Shown one piece after another: positions 55,614 through 64,000 of a stretch of DNA of 64,000 bases. The notes under the pieces were generated by a model. It searched no databases and had not been told where the DNA came from. It was given only the letters and a program-made list of their open reading frames with translations. The DNA lies in the NCBI RefSeq assembly GCF_011764565.1, contig NZ_AP022871.1, forward strand, positions 8,122,320 through 8,186,319, read 5' to 3'. Positions within the stretch are counted from its first letter, which is position 1; the number at the start of each line of letters is the position of its first letter. Made by a program: the position numbers and the translations under genes. Source of the DNA: Phytohabitans suffuscus. GTDB lineage: Bacteria; Actinomycetota; Actinomycetes; Mycobacteriales; Micromonosporaceae.

Positions 55614-56471
55614 TCACCGCTGCTGCTGTGGCGCCTGGCGCCCTCTGGCGAAAGCCTGCGGCGCGGCGTGTTGTGGTGCCTGCGGGGGCTGCTGTGGCGC
55701 CTGCGGGGGCTGCCCGGGTGGGTACGGCAGATGGAGCCTGGCCCCGCTGGGCGTCCACGCGGCGGCCCTCATCGCTCCGGACGGGACGTACGCCTGAGCC
55801 TGGGGCGGTCCCGGCTGGGGGCCACCGCTGCCGGCGGACTGTGCGGCCGCCTTCTTGACGACCATCCCGTACACGATGTGGGACCTGCCAGGCAGCACGG
55901 CCGGCATGCGTTCCTCGGTCAGCACGTGAGTGCCTGGCCGGATACCGTTCTTCTTCTCGAATGCCGCGACCTCATGCTTCGTCAACAACGACGGATGGCA
56001 GGGCCGGACGCCACAGTCACGAAGGCCGGCACTGACGATCTCCCGGGTCAGCGGATGCTTCTCGGGGCTCCACGCTCCCTCGCCCTGCCGCGATGCCTGC
56101 CACGCCCGGTACCCGTCGAGCACAAGACCTGTTACGGGGCTGCCGCTGCCGCTGCCGCTGCCGCTGCCGCGGATCGGCACGTGGAGGCCCACCGGCATGC
56201 CGAGCGCCTTCTCCACTCTCCGGACGGCGGCCGGTGTGATGTGGGACGGTTCGTACCGGTAACGGTCTGAAGGCTCGGGCCTGACGTCCGCCTGGCGGGT
56301 GAGGCCGGCGTCGAGGTGCCTCCTGGTGCGCGCGACAACCTCCGGGGTCAGGAACGGGTCCCGTCCGATACGCCACTGGCCGTCTCTCCACATTCCACTC
56401 AGGTCGTCGTCCTTCAGGTGTCGGGACGCCGCACCCGTCGTGTCGGCCGGGCTGGAGCCCTTTCCGGTCAT
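55614..56471 (-). CDS. Hypothetical protein with Gly-Ser linker and Pro/Gln-rich tail
   Basis: 285 residues from ATG 56471, RBS GGAGGTGG. Two related blocks of about 75 residues: DPFLTPEVVARTRRHLDAGL...SHITPAAVRRVEKALGMPVG and KHPLTREIVSAGLRDCGVRP...LLTKHEVAAFEKKNGIRPGT, each with a short helix pair of T-x-E-V type, split by a (Gly-Ser) run at 56142-56170. The tail is rich in Pro, Gln and Ala (PPGQPPQAPQQPPQAPQ). Family unknown; the repeated helix pairs suggest a peptide- or DNA-binding scaffold, without proof. Confidence 0.65.
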   Translation of the reverse strand: MTGKGSSPADTTGAASRHLKDDDLSGMWRDGQWRIGRDPFLTPEVVARTRRHLDAGLTRQADVRPEPSDRYRYEPSHITPAAVRRVEKALGMPVGLHVPIRGSGSGSGSGSPVTGLVLDGYRAWQASRQGEGAWSPEKHPLTREIVSAGLRDCGVRPCHPSLLTKHEVAAFEKKNGIRPGTHVLTEERMPAVLPGRSHIVYGMVVKKAAAQSAGSGGPQPGPPQAQAYVPSGAMRAAAWTPSGARLHLPYPPGQPPQAPQQPPQAPQHAAPQAFARGRQAPQQQR

Positions 56472-56522
56472 GGCCACCTCCGTTGTTCCCGTCGAGGTCT
56501 GTAGTCGAACCGACCTGTCTGC

Positions 56523-56574
56523 GAATCCCGCTCGAACTAGGAATGCCGCTCGAACTACGAATCCCGCTGGAAGC
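56523..56574. repeat. 18-bp tandem repeat
   Basis: GAATCCCGCTCGAACTAG at 56523, GAATGCCGCTCGAACTAC at 56541 and a partial third unit at 56559, upstream of the hypothetical gene. The rest of the 56472-56660 gap is empty. Confidence 0.8.
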
Positions 56575-56660
56575 GGTTCAACACGTTCGACGTGCTTGTC
56601 CTCACATCCGAACGGCGCGGGTCCAGGGAGCCTGGTCGGCGGGGCGGGAACGTGGGGCGG

Positions 56661-56697
56661 GCCGGCACCGGCGGGGGCCATCGCCGTCGGTGCCGGC
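56661..56697. terminator. Hairpin after the LPMO gene
   Basis: GCCGGCACCG (56661-56670) pairs with CGGTGCCGGC (56688-56697), 25 bases past the stop of the leftward LPMO gene. Confidence 0.65.
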
Positions 56698-56721
56698 CCG
56701 GGTCTCACCTCGGCGCGGCCG

Positions 56722-57461
56722 TCACACGGCGCGCCAGAGGGCGGGGACGTTCGGGGGCTCCCAGCCCGGCAGGGCGGTGTGCGCCTGCAGGCACTGGTAC
56801 GTCCGGCCGCCGTACGTCACGCGCGCGCCCACCGCGTACGCCGTGCCGGCCGCCCACGTGCCGCCCTGGGACGGCGGGGGCGTGGTCGGGTTCGGCGGAG
56901 GCGTCGTGGGGTTCGGCGGCGGGGTGGTCGGGTTGGGGTTGCCACCGCCGCCGACCTGCAGGTCGACGCAGGCGTAGAACGCCATCGGGGTGTCGGCGAT
57001 GTTCCAGATCGCGAGGACGGTCTGGCGGCCGCTGGGGATGCCGCTGACCGTGTGCGACAGCGTCATCGGGGGCTGCTGGTTGTTCTGGTTGAACGAGGCC
57101 AGCAGGCGGCTGCCCACCCAGTACTCCCAGGTGCTGGTGCGGTGGTTGACCGTGAGCCGCCAGTTGAAGGTGACCGTGCTGCCGCTGCTCGTGGCGGGGA
57201 AGCGCGCGCTGTCGTTCAGCACCGCGAACTGGGCCAGGCCGGCGTTGCAGTTGCGCTGGCCCTTGGGGCCCTCGACGCTCTGCGGCTCGTACTGGATCGG
57301 GCCGCAGTTGGCGACCCGCCCGGTGGCGCACATGTCCTGCCGGCTGGGGGCGAGGTGATCCAGCCGTGCGCGTTGGCCGGGGTCGACGGCAGTGCGATGA
57401 GCACCAGCGGCACGGCCGCGATGCCACCGGCGAGCGCCGCCACCTTTCGACGTAGGTTCAT
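56722..57461 (-). CDS. AA10 lytic polysaccharide monooxygenase with CBM5/12, one apparent frameshift
   Basis: ATG 57461 (GGAGAGAG upstream) opens the signal peptide MNLRRKVAALAGGIAAVPLV to PANA, giving mature N-terminus HGWITSPP; His1 is the copper ligand of AA10 enzymes. The next frame continues SRQDMCATGRVANCGPIQYE with the rest of the domain (TFNWRLTVNHRTSTWEYWVG, second copper His in that block). Adding one base to the run of five at 57346-57350 restores it. After a PNPTTPPP linker, a C-terminal chitin-binding domain reads WAAGTAYAVGARVTYGGRTY...GWEPPNVPALW. Oxidatively cleaves chitin or cellulose; the CBM5/12 and the chitinase nearby favour chitin. Confidence 0.85.
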
Positions 57462-57602
57462 CCAGCTCTCTCCTTGTGGGGGAAACAGGGGGATATCCGG
57501 CCGTGGGTAGCGAGAGGCTACATCGGTGCGACACTATCTGTAAATATTGTTAAGAGAAGATGTGCGTTTTACTCTTAATCTTCTTTACGGTTGGGGGTGT
57601 CG

Positions 57603-58217
57603 ATGTCACGTCGCGTCGCGGTCGCGCTGGTGGCGGTGGTGACGGTGCTGCTGACCGGCTGCGCCTCGGGTCCGGCCGCACCGTCCACGGTGGATACTCC
57701 GGCCACGGTGGGTACGCCTGGGGCGCCCGGCGGCGGCCTCAACAACACCGACGTCATGTTCCTGCAGATGATCCTGCCGCACCACCGGCAGGGCGTGGAG
57801 CTGGCCGGCCTCGGCCACACCAAGGGCGGGCGGGCCGAGCTGGTCCAGCTCGCCGCCGCGATCGAGGCCACGCAGCGGGACGAGACGGAGCTGATGGCCG
57901 GCATCCTCGCCGACTCCGGCGCGCCGCCGACCGCCCCCGCCGCGACCGCGGGGCAGGACCCGCACGCCGCGCACGGCGGCCTGCCCGGCACGAGCGAGCA
58001 GCAGGTGGCGGCGCTGCGCGCGGCGACCGGCACCGAGTTCGAGCGGCGCTTCCTGAACACGATGATGGCCCACCAGGGCGACGCGATCCAGCTCGCCAAG
58101 ATGGAGCTGGCCAGCGGCGCCGACCGGCGCCTCGTCGACCTCGCGGGCCGGATCGAGCTGTCGCGCACCGCCCAGATCGAGCAGATGCAGAAGCTGCTGG
58201 ACGGCACGCCGGGCTGA
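57603..58217 (+). CDS. DUF305 lipoprotein
   Basis: 204 residues from ATG 57603. Signal peptide with lipobox VTVLLTGCAS. DUF305 (ferritin-like four-helix) motifs: NTDVMFLQMILPHHRQGVEL with the His pair, and FLNTMMAHQGDAIQLAKMEL. The family is exported and often linked to copper; next to a copper-dependent LPMO that may matter, but no Met-rich copper motif is seen. Divergent from the LPMO gene across a 141-bp gap that contains TTAAGAG and CTCTTAA arms near 57550 and 57571. Confidence 0.88.
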   Translation: MSRRVAVALVAVVTVLLTGCASGPAAPSTVDTPATVGTPGAPGGGLNNTDVMFLQMILPHHRQGVELAGLGHTKGGRAELVQLAAAIEATQRDETELMAGILADSGAPPTAPAATAGQDPHAAHGGLPGTSEQQVAALRAATGTEFERRFLNTMMAHQGDAIQLAKMELASGADRRLVDLAGRIELSRTAQIEQMQKLLDGTPG

Positions 58218-58338
58218 GCGGGCCGGGGTCCGTGGGCGCGCCCCCGCGCGGGTGCCGGGGTGGGGTCCGTGGGCGCGCTCCCGCGCGAGGGGCTAGATTG
58301 GACCCCTTATTTCAGCGCGTGACGAAAGTGCGGGGTCG

Positions 58339-59562
58339 GTGGACGCGAAGCGAGCGACGGTCCGGGACATGCGCCGGCGCAACCGGGCGGTGCTGCTGTC
58401 CAGGCTCTACCACGACGGGCCGCTGAGCAGGCAGGACCTCACCGGCGCCACCGGCCTGAGCGCGGCCAGCGTCAGCAACCTCGTCGGCGAGATGCTGGAG
58501 CAGGGGCTGGTCGAGGAGGCCGGCGCGGTCGACTCCGACGGCGGCCGCCCGCGCACCCTGCTGCGGGTCCGCCCCGGCTACGGCTACCTGGTCGGCGTCG
58601 ACGTCGGCGAGACCCGGGTGCGGGTGGAGCTGTTCGACCTGTCGATGACCGGGCTGGCCAAGGCCGACTATCCGATCGAGTCGGCGCGGCCGGAGCCGGA
58701 GACCGTGGTGCGGCACATCCTCGCCGGCCTCGACGCGGTGACCGCCTCCGCCGGCGTACCGCGCGACGCGCTGCTCGGCGTCGGCGTGGGCGTGCCCGGC
58801 GTGGTCGAGCAGGGGGAGTCGGCCGCCGTGCACGCGCAGACGCTGGGCTGGGAGGCGGTGCCGCTGGAGGCGATGCTCCGCGCCGGCACGGAGGCGAGGC
58901 TCTACTTCGACAACGGCGCCAAGACGCTCGGCCGGGCGGAGATGTGGTTCGGCGCGGGGCGCGGCGCCCGCCACGTCGTGATCGCGCTGGTCGGCTCCGG
59001 CGTCGGCGCCGCCGTGCTCACCGACGGCGTCAGCTACCGCGGGGTGAGCAGCAGCGCCAGCGAGTGGGGGCACACCACGATCGTGTACGGCGGTCGCCGG
59101 TGCCGCTGCGGCGCGGACGGCTGCCTGGAGGCGTACGTGGGGGCGGAGGCGGTGCTCGACCGCTGGCGGGTCGCCCGGCGCGGCCGCCCGGTCCCGGGGC
59201 GCCCGGCCGGCACGGTCACCGGGCCGGACGAGGAGGGCGGGATCGCGGCGCTGGTCGCCGGCGCGGAGCGGTCCGAGTCCGCCGCCCGGGTGCTGGAGGA
59301 GACCGCCGGCTACCTCGGCGCCGGCATCGCCAACCTGATCAACCTGTTCAACCCGGAGCGGATCGTGCTGGGCGGCTGGGCCGGGCTCGCGCTCGGCGGC
59401 GTCCTGCTGCCCCGGATCCGCGAGGTGGCGGCCGCGCACGCGCTGCGCCACCCGTACGGGCAGGCGTCCATCGAGCTGTGCCGGCTCGGCCCGGACGCGG
59501 TGTCGGTGGGCGCGGCGACGCTGCCGGTCGCCAGGCTCCTGAGCGACGGCGGCTCGCGCTAA
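58339..59562 (+). CDS. ROK-family transcriptional regulator (NagC/Mlc-like)
   Basis: 407 residues from GTG 58339. N-terminal winged helix: LLSRLYHDGPLSRQDLTGATGLSAASVSNLVGEML. The ROK kinase-like part has the nucleotide loop GVDVGETRVRVELFDLS, LGVGVGVPGVVEQGES and the zinc motif GRRCRCGADGCLEAYVG (CxCGxxGCxE). Family members repress sugar-use genes and respond to a sugar or sugar phosphate, for NagC N-acetylglucosamine-6-phosphate. It lies 115 bases upstream of the chitinase gene, its likely target. CTTATTTCA occurs upstream of both genes (58306 and 59563). Confidence 0.9.
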   Translation: MDAKRATVRDMRRRNRAVLLSRLYHDGPLSRQDLTGATGLSAASVSNLVGEMLEQGLVEEAGAVDSDGGRPRTLLRVRPGYGYLVGVDVGETRVRVELFDLSMTGLAKADYPIESARPEPETVVRHILAGLDAVTASAGVPRDALLGVGVGVPGVVEQGESAAVHAQTLGWEAVPLEAMLRAGTEARLYFDNGAKTLGRAEMWFGAGRGARHVVIALVGSGVGAAVLTDGVSYRGVSSSASEWGHTTIVYGGRRCRCGADGCLEAYVGAEAVLDRWRVARRGRPVPGRPAGTVTGPDEEGGIAALVAGAERSESAARVLEETAGYLGAGIANLINLFNPERIVLGGWAGLALGGVLLPRIREVAAAHALRHPYGQASIELCRLGPDAVSVGAATLPVARLLSDGGSR

Positions 59563-59583
59563 CTTATTTCAATACTTGTATTG
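59563..59583. promoter_or_regulatory. Operator of the chitinase gene
   Basis: CTTATTTCA followed by CAATACTTGTATTG (59570-59583), a 14-bp palindrome, in an AT-rich gap between ROK and chitinase genes. CTTATTTCA recurs at 58306-58314 just before the ROK gene, so self-regulation plus chitinase control by the ROK protein is likely. Confidence 0.6.
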
Positions 59584-59677
59584 ACTGTTAATAGTAAACC
59601 TTCCTAACCTTTGTGGCACCTGCGCGGTTCCGCTGTCGGCGGGCGGCCCGCGACCCGGACGACTGAAAGGATCGTCG

Positions 59678-61051
59678 ATGTCACGAAGGGCACTGACCGC
59701 TGTGCTCGGCGCGGTCGCGACCGTCGCTGCCGCCGCCCTCGTCGCGGTGCTCAACCCGGCGACGTCCAGCGCCGCCGTGCTGCCGAACGGCTTCAAGAGC
59801 GTCGGCTACATGCCGTCCTGGTCCGGCAACGTCAACAGCATCCAGTACGGCAAGCTGACCCACATCAACTACTCGTTCGCGCTGCCGAACGCCAACGGCA
59901 CGATCCAGCCGGTGGAGAACATCCCCAAGCTCCAGCAGCTCGTCTCGCTCGGCCACGCCAACAACGTCAAGGTGCTCATCGCGGTCGGCGGCTGGAACGA
60001 CGGCAACGACTCGGCGTTCGAGACGTTCGCGGCCAGCGCCGGCGGCCGCACGACGTTCGTCAACACGATGGTCAGCTTCGTCACGCAGTACAACCTGGAC
60101 GGTGTCGACATCGACTGGGAGTACCCGGACCCGGGCGCGTCGGCCAACAACTTCACCGCGCTGATGCAGCAGCTCAGCACCGCCATGCACAGCCGCGGCA
60201 AGCTGCTCACCGCCGCGGTCGTCTCCGGCGGCTCCACCGCGAACGGCGTGCAGCCGGCGGTCTTCGGCTACGTCGACTTCCTCAACATCATGACGTACGA
60301 CGGCGGCAGCCCGCACGCCAACTACGACTGGGCGGTCAGCAACGTGAACGCCTGGAAGGCCCGCGGCCTGCCGGCCGGCAAGACGGTGATGGGCGTGCCG
60401 TTCTACAGCCGGCCCGGCTACTACACGTACGCCAACCTGGTGTCGATGGACCCGGCCAACGCCAACCGCGACTGCACCACGGCCGGCGGCGCGCAGCAGT
60501 GCTACAACGGCATCCCGACGGTCAAGCGCAAGACGCAGTACATGATGGCCAACGGCGGCGGCATGATGAACTGGGAGCTGTCCCAGGACGCCACCGGCGC
60601 CAACTCGCTGGTCAGCGCCATCTACGAGGTGGCCACGGGCGGCGGCAGCCCGACCACCCCGCCGCCCGGCGGCCGCACCGGCCAGATCCTGGGCATCGCC
60701 AACAAGTGCGTCGACGTCGCGGCGGCCAACTCGGCGAACGGTACGGCGATCCAGCTCTACACCTGCAACGGCACCAACGCCCAGCAGTGGACGGTCAGCG
60801 GCAGCACGCTGCGCGCGCTCGGCAAGTGCATGGACGTCGCGGCGGCGGGTACGGCCAACGGCACGGTGGTGCAGCTCTACGACTGCAACGGCACCGCCGC
60901 GCAGGTGTGGCAGGCGCAGAGCAACCTGACGCTGCGCAACCCGCAGTCCAACAAGTGCCTGGACGCCACCGGCAACAGCTCGGCCGACGGCACCCGGCTG
61001 CAGATCTGGGACTGCTTCGGCGGCGCCAACCAGCAGTGGCGCCTGCCCTAG
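59678..61051 (+). CDS. Secreted GH18 chitinase with ricin-type (CBM13) domain
   Basis: 457 residues. Signal peptide to about residue 33 (TSSAA). GH18: VGYMPSWSGNVNSIQYGKLT, KVLIAVGGWNDGN (SxGG-equivalent), the catalytic DGVDIDWEYPDP with the proton-donor Glu, and FLNIMTYDGG. A short TTPPPGG linker leads to a beta-trefoil with three QxW-type repeats (ILGIANKCVDVAAANSANGT...AQQWTV, LGKCMDVAAAGTANGTVVQL...AQVWQA, NKCLDATGNSSADGTRLQIW...NQQWRL). Cleaves chitin; the ricin domain binds carbohydrate. An operator-like palindrome lies 95 bases upstream. Confidence 0.92.
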   Translation: MSRRALTAVLGAVATVAAAALVAVLNPATSSAAVLPNGFKSVGYMPSWSGNVNSIQYGKLTHINYSFALPNANGTIQPVENIPKLQQLVSLGHANNVKVLIAVGGWNDGNDSAFETFAASAGGRTTFVNTMVSFVTQYNLDGVDIDWEYPDPGASANNFTALMQQLSTAMHSRGKLLTAAVVSGGSTANGVQPAVFGYVDFLNIMTYDGGSPHANYDWAVSNVNAWKARGLPAGKTVMGVPFYSRPGYYTYANLVSMDPANANRDCTTAGGAQQCYNGIPTVKRKTQYMMANGGGMMNWELSQDATGANSLVSAIYEVATGGGSPTTPPPGGRTGQILGIANKCVDVAAANSANGTAIQLYTCNGTNAQQWTVSGSTLRALGKCMDVAAAGTANGTVVQLYDCNGTAAQVWQAQSNLTLRNPQSNKCLDATGNSSADGTRLQIWDCFGGANQQWRLP

Positions 61052-61073
61052 GGCTGTCCGGCGGGAAACCGCA

Positions 61074-61103
61074 GGCCGCGCCCCCTCAACGGTGGGCGCG
61101 GCC
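61074..61103. terminator. Bidirectional hairpin
   Basis: GGCCGCGCCC (61074-61083) pairs fully with GGGCGCGGCC (61094-61103) over a ten-base loop between the convergent chitinase and aldo/keto reductase genes. Confidence 0.75.
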
Positions 61104-61112
61104 CGCGACCGG

Positions 61113-62096
61113 TCAGGAGTGCCCGGTGACGGCGTGCGGGACGTACGCCTCCTCGACCCGCGCCGCCTCCTCGTCGGTGAGCGTGAGCGCCGCGGCGGCG
61201 ACCGCGTCCTCGACGTGGACGAGCTTGGTGGCGCCCACGATCGGGGCGGTCACCGCCGGCTGGCGCAGCAGCCAGGCGAGCGCGACCTGGGCGTTCGGCA
61301 CGCCGCGCGCGGTGGCCACCGCGGTGACCGCGTCGACGACCGCCGCGTCGGAGGCGTCGGTGCCGGTGCGGCTGTAGAGCAGGCGGGCGTACTCGTCGCT
61401 GCCGGTGCGGGCGGTGGCCGTGTCCCGGGCGCGGGCCAGCAGGCCGCGGGCCAGCGGGCTCCACGGGATGACGCCGACGCCCTCGTCGAGGCAGAGCGGC
61501 AGCATCTCGCGCTCCTCCTCGCGGTACACCAGGTTGTAGTGGTTCTGCATCGCCACGAACGGCGTCCACCCGTTGGCCCGGGCCACCTCCTGGGCCTTGG
61601 CGAACTGCCAGGCCCACATGCTGGAGGCGCCGATGTACCGCGCCTTGCCGGCCTTCACCACGTCGTGCAGCGCCGACATCGTCTCCTCGACCGGCGTGTC
61701 GTAGTCCCACCGGTGGATCTGGTACAGGTCGACGTGGTCGGTGCCGAGCCGGCGCAGCGAGTCGTCGATCGAGGTGAGGATGTGCTTGCGGGACAGGCCG
61801 CGGTCGTTGGGGCCGTCGCCCATCGGGTTGTACACCTTCGTCGCCAGCACGTAGTCGTCGCGCCGCGGGAAGAGCGCGCCGAGCAGCTTGCCGGTGACCT
61901 CCTCGCTGCCGCCCACCGAGTACATGTCGGCGGTGTCGAAGAAGGTGACACCGAGCTCGACGGCGCGGCGCACGATCGGCTCGGCCGCCTCCTGGTCGAG
62001 CGTCCACTCCCGCCACGGGCGGGCGCTGTAGCTCATCATGCCCAGGCAGATCCGGGAGACCTTGAGGCCGGTCGAGCCGAGTCGCACGTAGTCCAT
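61113..62096 (-). CDS. Aldo/keto reductase
   Basis: 327 residues from ATG 62096. TIM-barrel NADPH enzyme: MDYVRLGSTGLKVSRICLGM, catalytic Asp and Tyr in FFDTADMYSVGGSEEVTGKL, Lys in YVLATKVYNPMGD, HVDLYQIHRWDYDTPVEETM, and GVIPWSPLARGLLARARD. This is the YghZ/Kv-beta-like subgroup. Reduces aldehydes or ketones; substrate unknown. The larger glycosidase gene ends 27 bases upstream on the same strand. Confidence 0.92.
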   Translation of the reverse strand: MDYVRLGSTGLKVSRICLGMMSYSARPWREWTLDQEAAEPIVRRAVELGVTFFDTADMYSVGGSEEVTGKLLGALFPRRDDYVLATKVYNPMGDGPNDRGLSRKHILTSIDDSLRRLGTDHVDLYQIHRWDYDTPVEETMSALHDVVKAGKARYIGASSMWAWQFAKAQEVARANGWTPFVAMQNHYNLVYREEEREMLPLCLDEGVGVIPWSPLARGLLARARDTATARTGSDEYARLLYSRTGTDASDAAVVDAVTAVATARGVPNAQVALAWLLRQPAVTAPIVGATKLVHVEDAVAAAALTLTDEEAARVEEAYVPHAVTGHS

Positions 62097-62123
62097 GCAC
62101 CTACCCTATGTTGGCCCGTACGC

Positions 62124-64000
62124 CTACGCGGGCGGGTACACCTTCACCTCCAGCAGTCCGACGGAGTCCGCGGCGCTCTGCAGCAGCACACGTAGCTGCG
62201 TGGTGCTGACCGTGTTGAAGGTCACGCTGTTGTACTGGTTGGCCGCCACCGGGTAGCCGCTGGCGCCCGGCACGTCGACGAAGGCGCTGCCGTTCCAGTA
62301 CTGGAGCCGCCACGAGGCGGGCAGGTCGATGCCCTGGTTGTCGTCGAAGAAGTACACCTCGGCGCGGTTGACGGAGACCGCCGACGGCCAGGTGAGCTGG
62401 GCCCACTGCTCGCCCTCGTTGGGCCAGGTGCCCCAGCGCGGGTTGGCGGTGTCGTTCGACGACGGCGGGTCGATGCCGTCGTTGATCGCGGTCACGGTCT
62501 CCCAGGGCGAGGTGTACGACGCGGACGGGGTCGCCGAGCCCGCGACGTTGCCGGCCGGCGGGTCCGGGTCGGGGCCCGGGTTCGTGCCGCCCCGGTTGTA
62601 CGCCTTCACCTCGGTCAGGCCGGCCTTCGACCCGGAGGCGTGGGTGAGCTGCACCCGGATCCGCTGGGCGGTCACCGGCGTGAACCGCACGTTGTTGTAG
62701 TTGGCCCGCGGCGCGGCCGGCGACTTCACCTGCGCGGCGGCGTTGGTCCAGGTGCTGCCGGACAGGTACTGCACGTTGTACGAGGACGGCGCCCGGTAGG
62801 TGGCGTTCTGCGGGCGGCTGTCGCGGAAGTACAGCCGCAGCTCGTCCACGGTCCGCGCCTGGCCGAAGTTGATCTCGTACCAGTCCTGGGTGTTCGGCGA
62901 CCCCGCCGCGCCCCAGACCGGGTCGTTGATCGTGAAGCCGTCGACCGCCGCGCCGGTGGTCGTGCCCGAGGCGGTGAACGACGCGGTCGCGCTCGCGCCC
63001 TGCGCCAGGTTGGGCAGCGTCGAGGTGAGGTCGACGCCCGCCTTGGCGAACATGTCGACCATCCGCGCGCTGCCCTGCGCCACCGCGTTCGGCGCCTTCA
63101 CCGGCGAGGTGGTGCTGAACGTGACCGAGCCGCCGGCCGGCAGCGACACCGCGCCGGTCGCCGGGTTGTAGACCACCCGGGTCAGCCGGTCCACGGTGAA
63201 CGCCCGCTGCCCGTCGACGAACACCGAGTAGCCCTGCGGCACGCCCGGGTACCGGGTCACGCCGTCGGCCGGGTCGTCCCACACGATCGACAGGTCGCTG
63301 TCGCGGTACCGCAGGTTGTTGACCGCGAAGTGCGACCAGCCGATGTTGATCGGCCAGAGCTCGACCTGCGCGTCGTTGCGCGGCCGCAGCCCGGCGACGT
63401 CCTCGATCACGGTCCAGTTGCTGCTGCCGAGGATGTTGTGGTGGATCCACGAGCGGTAGTTGATGGTGCGGGTGGAGCTGTTCCAGTTGGCCCAGAACTC
63501 GTTCGCGTCGGGCCAGGCGGTGTTGCCGCCGACGTACTGCGCCCAGACGTTCCAGTACAGCAGCTGCTTGTAGTTGTCGGCGGTCATCCACTGGTTCGGG
63601 TAGTTGCGCAGCGCCGAGCCGTAGAGGCGGAACTGCACGGTCGAGTTGATGGTGGAGAAGTTGTTGCTGCCCGGCTGGCCGGCCGCGGCGGCCGCCGCCT
63701 TGTCCACCTGGTTCGCCGTGTAGAACGGGAAGATCGGGTACTCGGCCGGGTTGTCGAACAGGCGCAGGGCCTGCCGGTACTGGTCGGTGTTGGGCATCAG
63801 CCCGACCGCGTACGGGTAGTAGTTGTTGATCTCCTTCCAGGGCACCAGCGTGTTGGTGGCGACGTGCCGGTGCTGGATCAGGTTGCTGGAGGAGTTCCAG
63901 AGCTGGTTGACGATGCCGTTCTGCACCCGGGTGGCGATCGCCTGCATCTCGCTCGCCTTGGCGGTGTTGCCGAGCATCGTGTACGCCTGCGCGGCGGCGA
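62124..64000 (-). CDS. Large glycoside hydrolase-like protein with two discoidin (F5/8C) domains, 5' end cut by window
   Basis: The frame is open to base 64000 (AAAQAYTMLGNTAKASEMQA), so the N-terminus is missing; 625 residues visible. The first 280 residues look like the (alpha/alpha)6 barrel of MGH1/GH63-like glycosidases: LVPWKEINNYYPYAVGLMPN, NQWMTADNYKQLLYWNVWAQ, GNTAWPDANEFWANWN, INYRSWIHHNILGSSNW. Two C-terminal F5/8 type C-like domains follow (VDELRLYFRDSRPQNATYRA, then VNRAEVYFFDDNQGIDLPAS), joined by a GGTNPGPDPDPPAG linker. Likely secreted; the sugar target is unknown. Confidence 0.75.
   Translation of the reverse strand, partial: AAAQAYTMLGNTAKASEMQAIATRVQNGIVNQLWNSSSNLIQHRHVATNTLVPWKEINNYYPYAVGLMPNTDQYRQALRLFDNPAEYPIFPFYTANQVDKAAAAAAGQPGSNNFSTINSTVQFRLYGSALRNYPNQWMTADNYKQLLYWNVWAQYVGGNTAWPDANEFWANWNSSTRTINYRSWIHHNILGSSNWTVIEDVAGLRPRNDAQVELWPINIGWSHFAVNNLRYRDSDLSIVWDDPADGVTRYPGVPQGYSVFVDGQRAFTVDRLTRVVYNPATGAVSLPAGGSVTFSTTSPVKAPNAVAQGSARMVDMFAKAGVDLTSTLPNLAQGASATASFTASGTTTGAAVDGFTINDPVWGAAGSPNTQDWYEINFGQARTVDELRLYFRDSRPQNATYRAPSSYNVQYLSGSTWTNAAAQVKSPAAPRANYNNVRFTPVTAQRIRVQLTHASGSKAGLTEVKAYNRGGTNPGPDPDPPAGNVAGSATPSASYTSPWETVTAINDGIDPPSSNDTANPRWGTWPNEGEQWAQLTWPSAVSVNRAEVYFFDDNQGIDLPASWRLQYWNGSAFVDVPGASGYPVAANQYNSVTFNTVSTTQLRVLLQSAADSVGLLEVKVYPPA

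Overview
The window is very GC-rich (about 72-75%). It has actinobacterial-style start regions (many GTG starts, several apparently leaderless genes), a 13E12-type HNH gene, DUF5709 and STAS proteins, and ROK/LacI-style regulation of secreted glycosidases. All of this points to a filamentous soil actinomycete, most likely Micromonosporaceae (inference from gene content; no rRNA is present). I see no rRNA, tRNA, CRISPR array or prophage.

Region 1 (1-25.8 kb) is a catabolic island. Its best-defined parts are a 4-oxalomesaconate hydratase (LigJ type) and a 4-carboxy-4-hydroxy-2-oxoadipate aldolase (LigK type), the last two steps of protocatechuate/gallate meta-cleavage. They sit beside a dihydroxyphthalate-decarboxylase-like gene, a zinc alcohol dehydrogenase, a ferredoxin/ferredoxin reductase pair, a class II aldolase/decarboxylase, a 3-hydroxyisobutyrate-dehydrogenase-like enzyme, three cupin proteins, two thiamine-diphosphate enzymes flanking an aldehyde dehydrogenase, an AAA+ ATPase, three MFS carriers and an ABC importer with two tandem binding lipoproteins. 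A shared inverted-repeat operator (AATGGTnnnACC plus a TNGAC extension) lies in six control regions of the island. No matching regulator gene, and no recognisable ring-cleaving LigAB-type dioxygenase or terminal oxygenase, lies in the window. The likely job is uptake and degradation of a phthalate- or protocatechuate-like aromatic acid.

Region 2 (26-41.6 kb) is mixed: a STAS protein, DUF5709, a secreted GH76 mannanase behind a LacI-type operator, a dgdR/dgdA pair (2,2-dialkylglycine decarboxylase and its LysR regulator), a membrane-anchored Hsp70-like ATPase with an extracytoplasmic domain, an M1 metallopeptidase, a pentapeptide protein, a TetR gene with two operator copies, a CYP152-type peroxygenase, an AhpD-like protein, an AraC regulator and a SRPBCC protein. 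Region 3 (42-48 kb) has mobile-element debris (a 168-bp MITE and a 210-bp internally deleted IS5-like element sharing termini), a PAP2 phosphatase, an ABC-F ATPase and an HNH protein. Region 4 (48-56.5 kb) has a PfkB kinase, a two-component system and the divergent lipoprotein/HlyD/MacB-type exporter operon. Region 5 (56.7-64 kb) is polysaccharide breakdown: an AA10 LPMO, a DUF305 lipoprotein, a ROK regulator, a GH18 chitinase, an aldo/keto reductase and a large glycosidase cut by the window edge.

Two sequence-level points matter for any user. First, eight genes carry ten apparent frameshifts; each can be restored by adding one G or C to a short homopolymer, which looks like base-calling error rather than gene decay. 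Second, a 48-bp palindrome family of constant length occurs four times, three of them in the 1.15-kb gene-free stretch 5907-7058.
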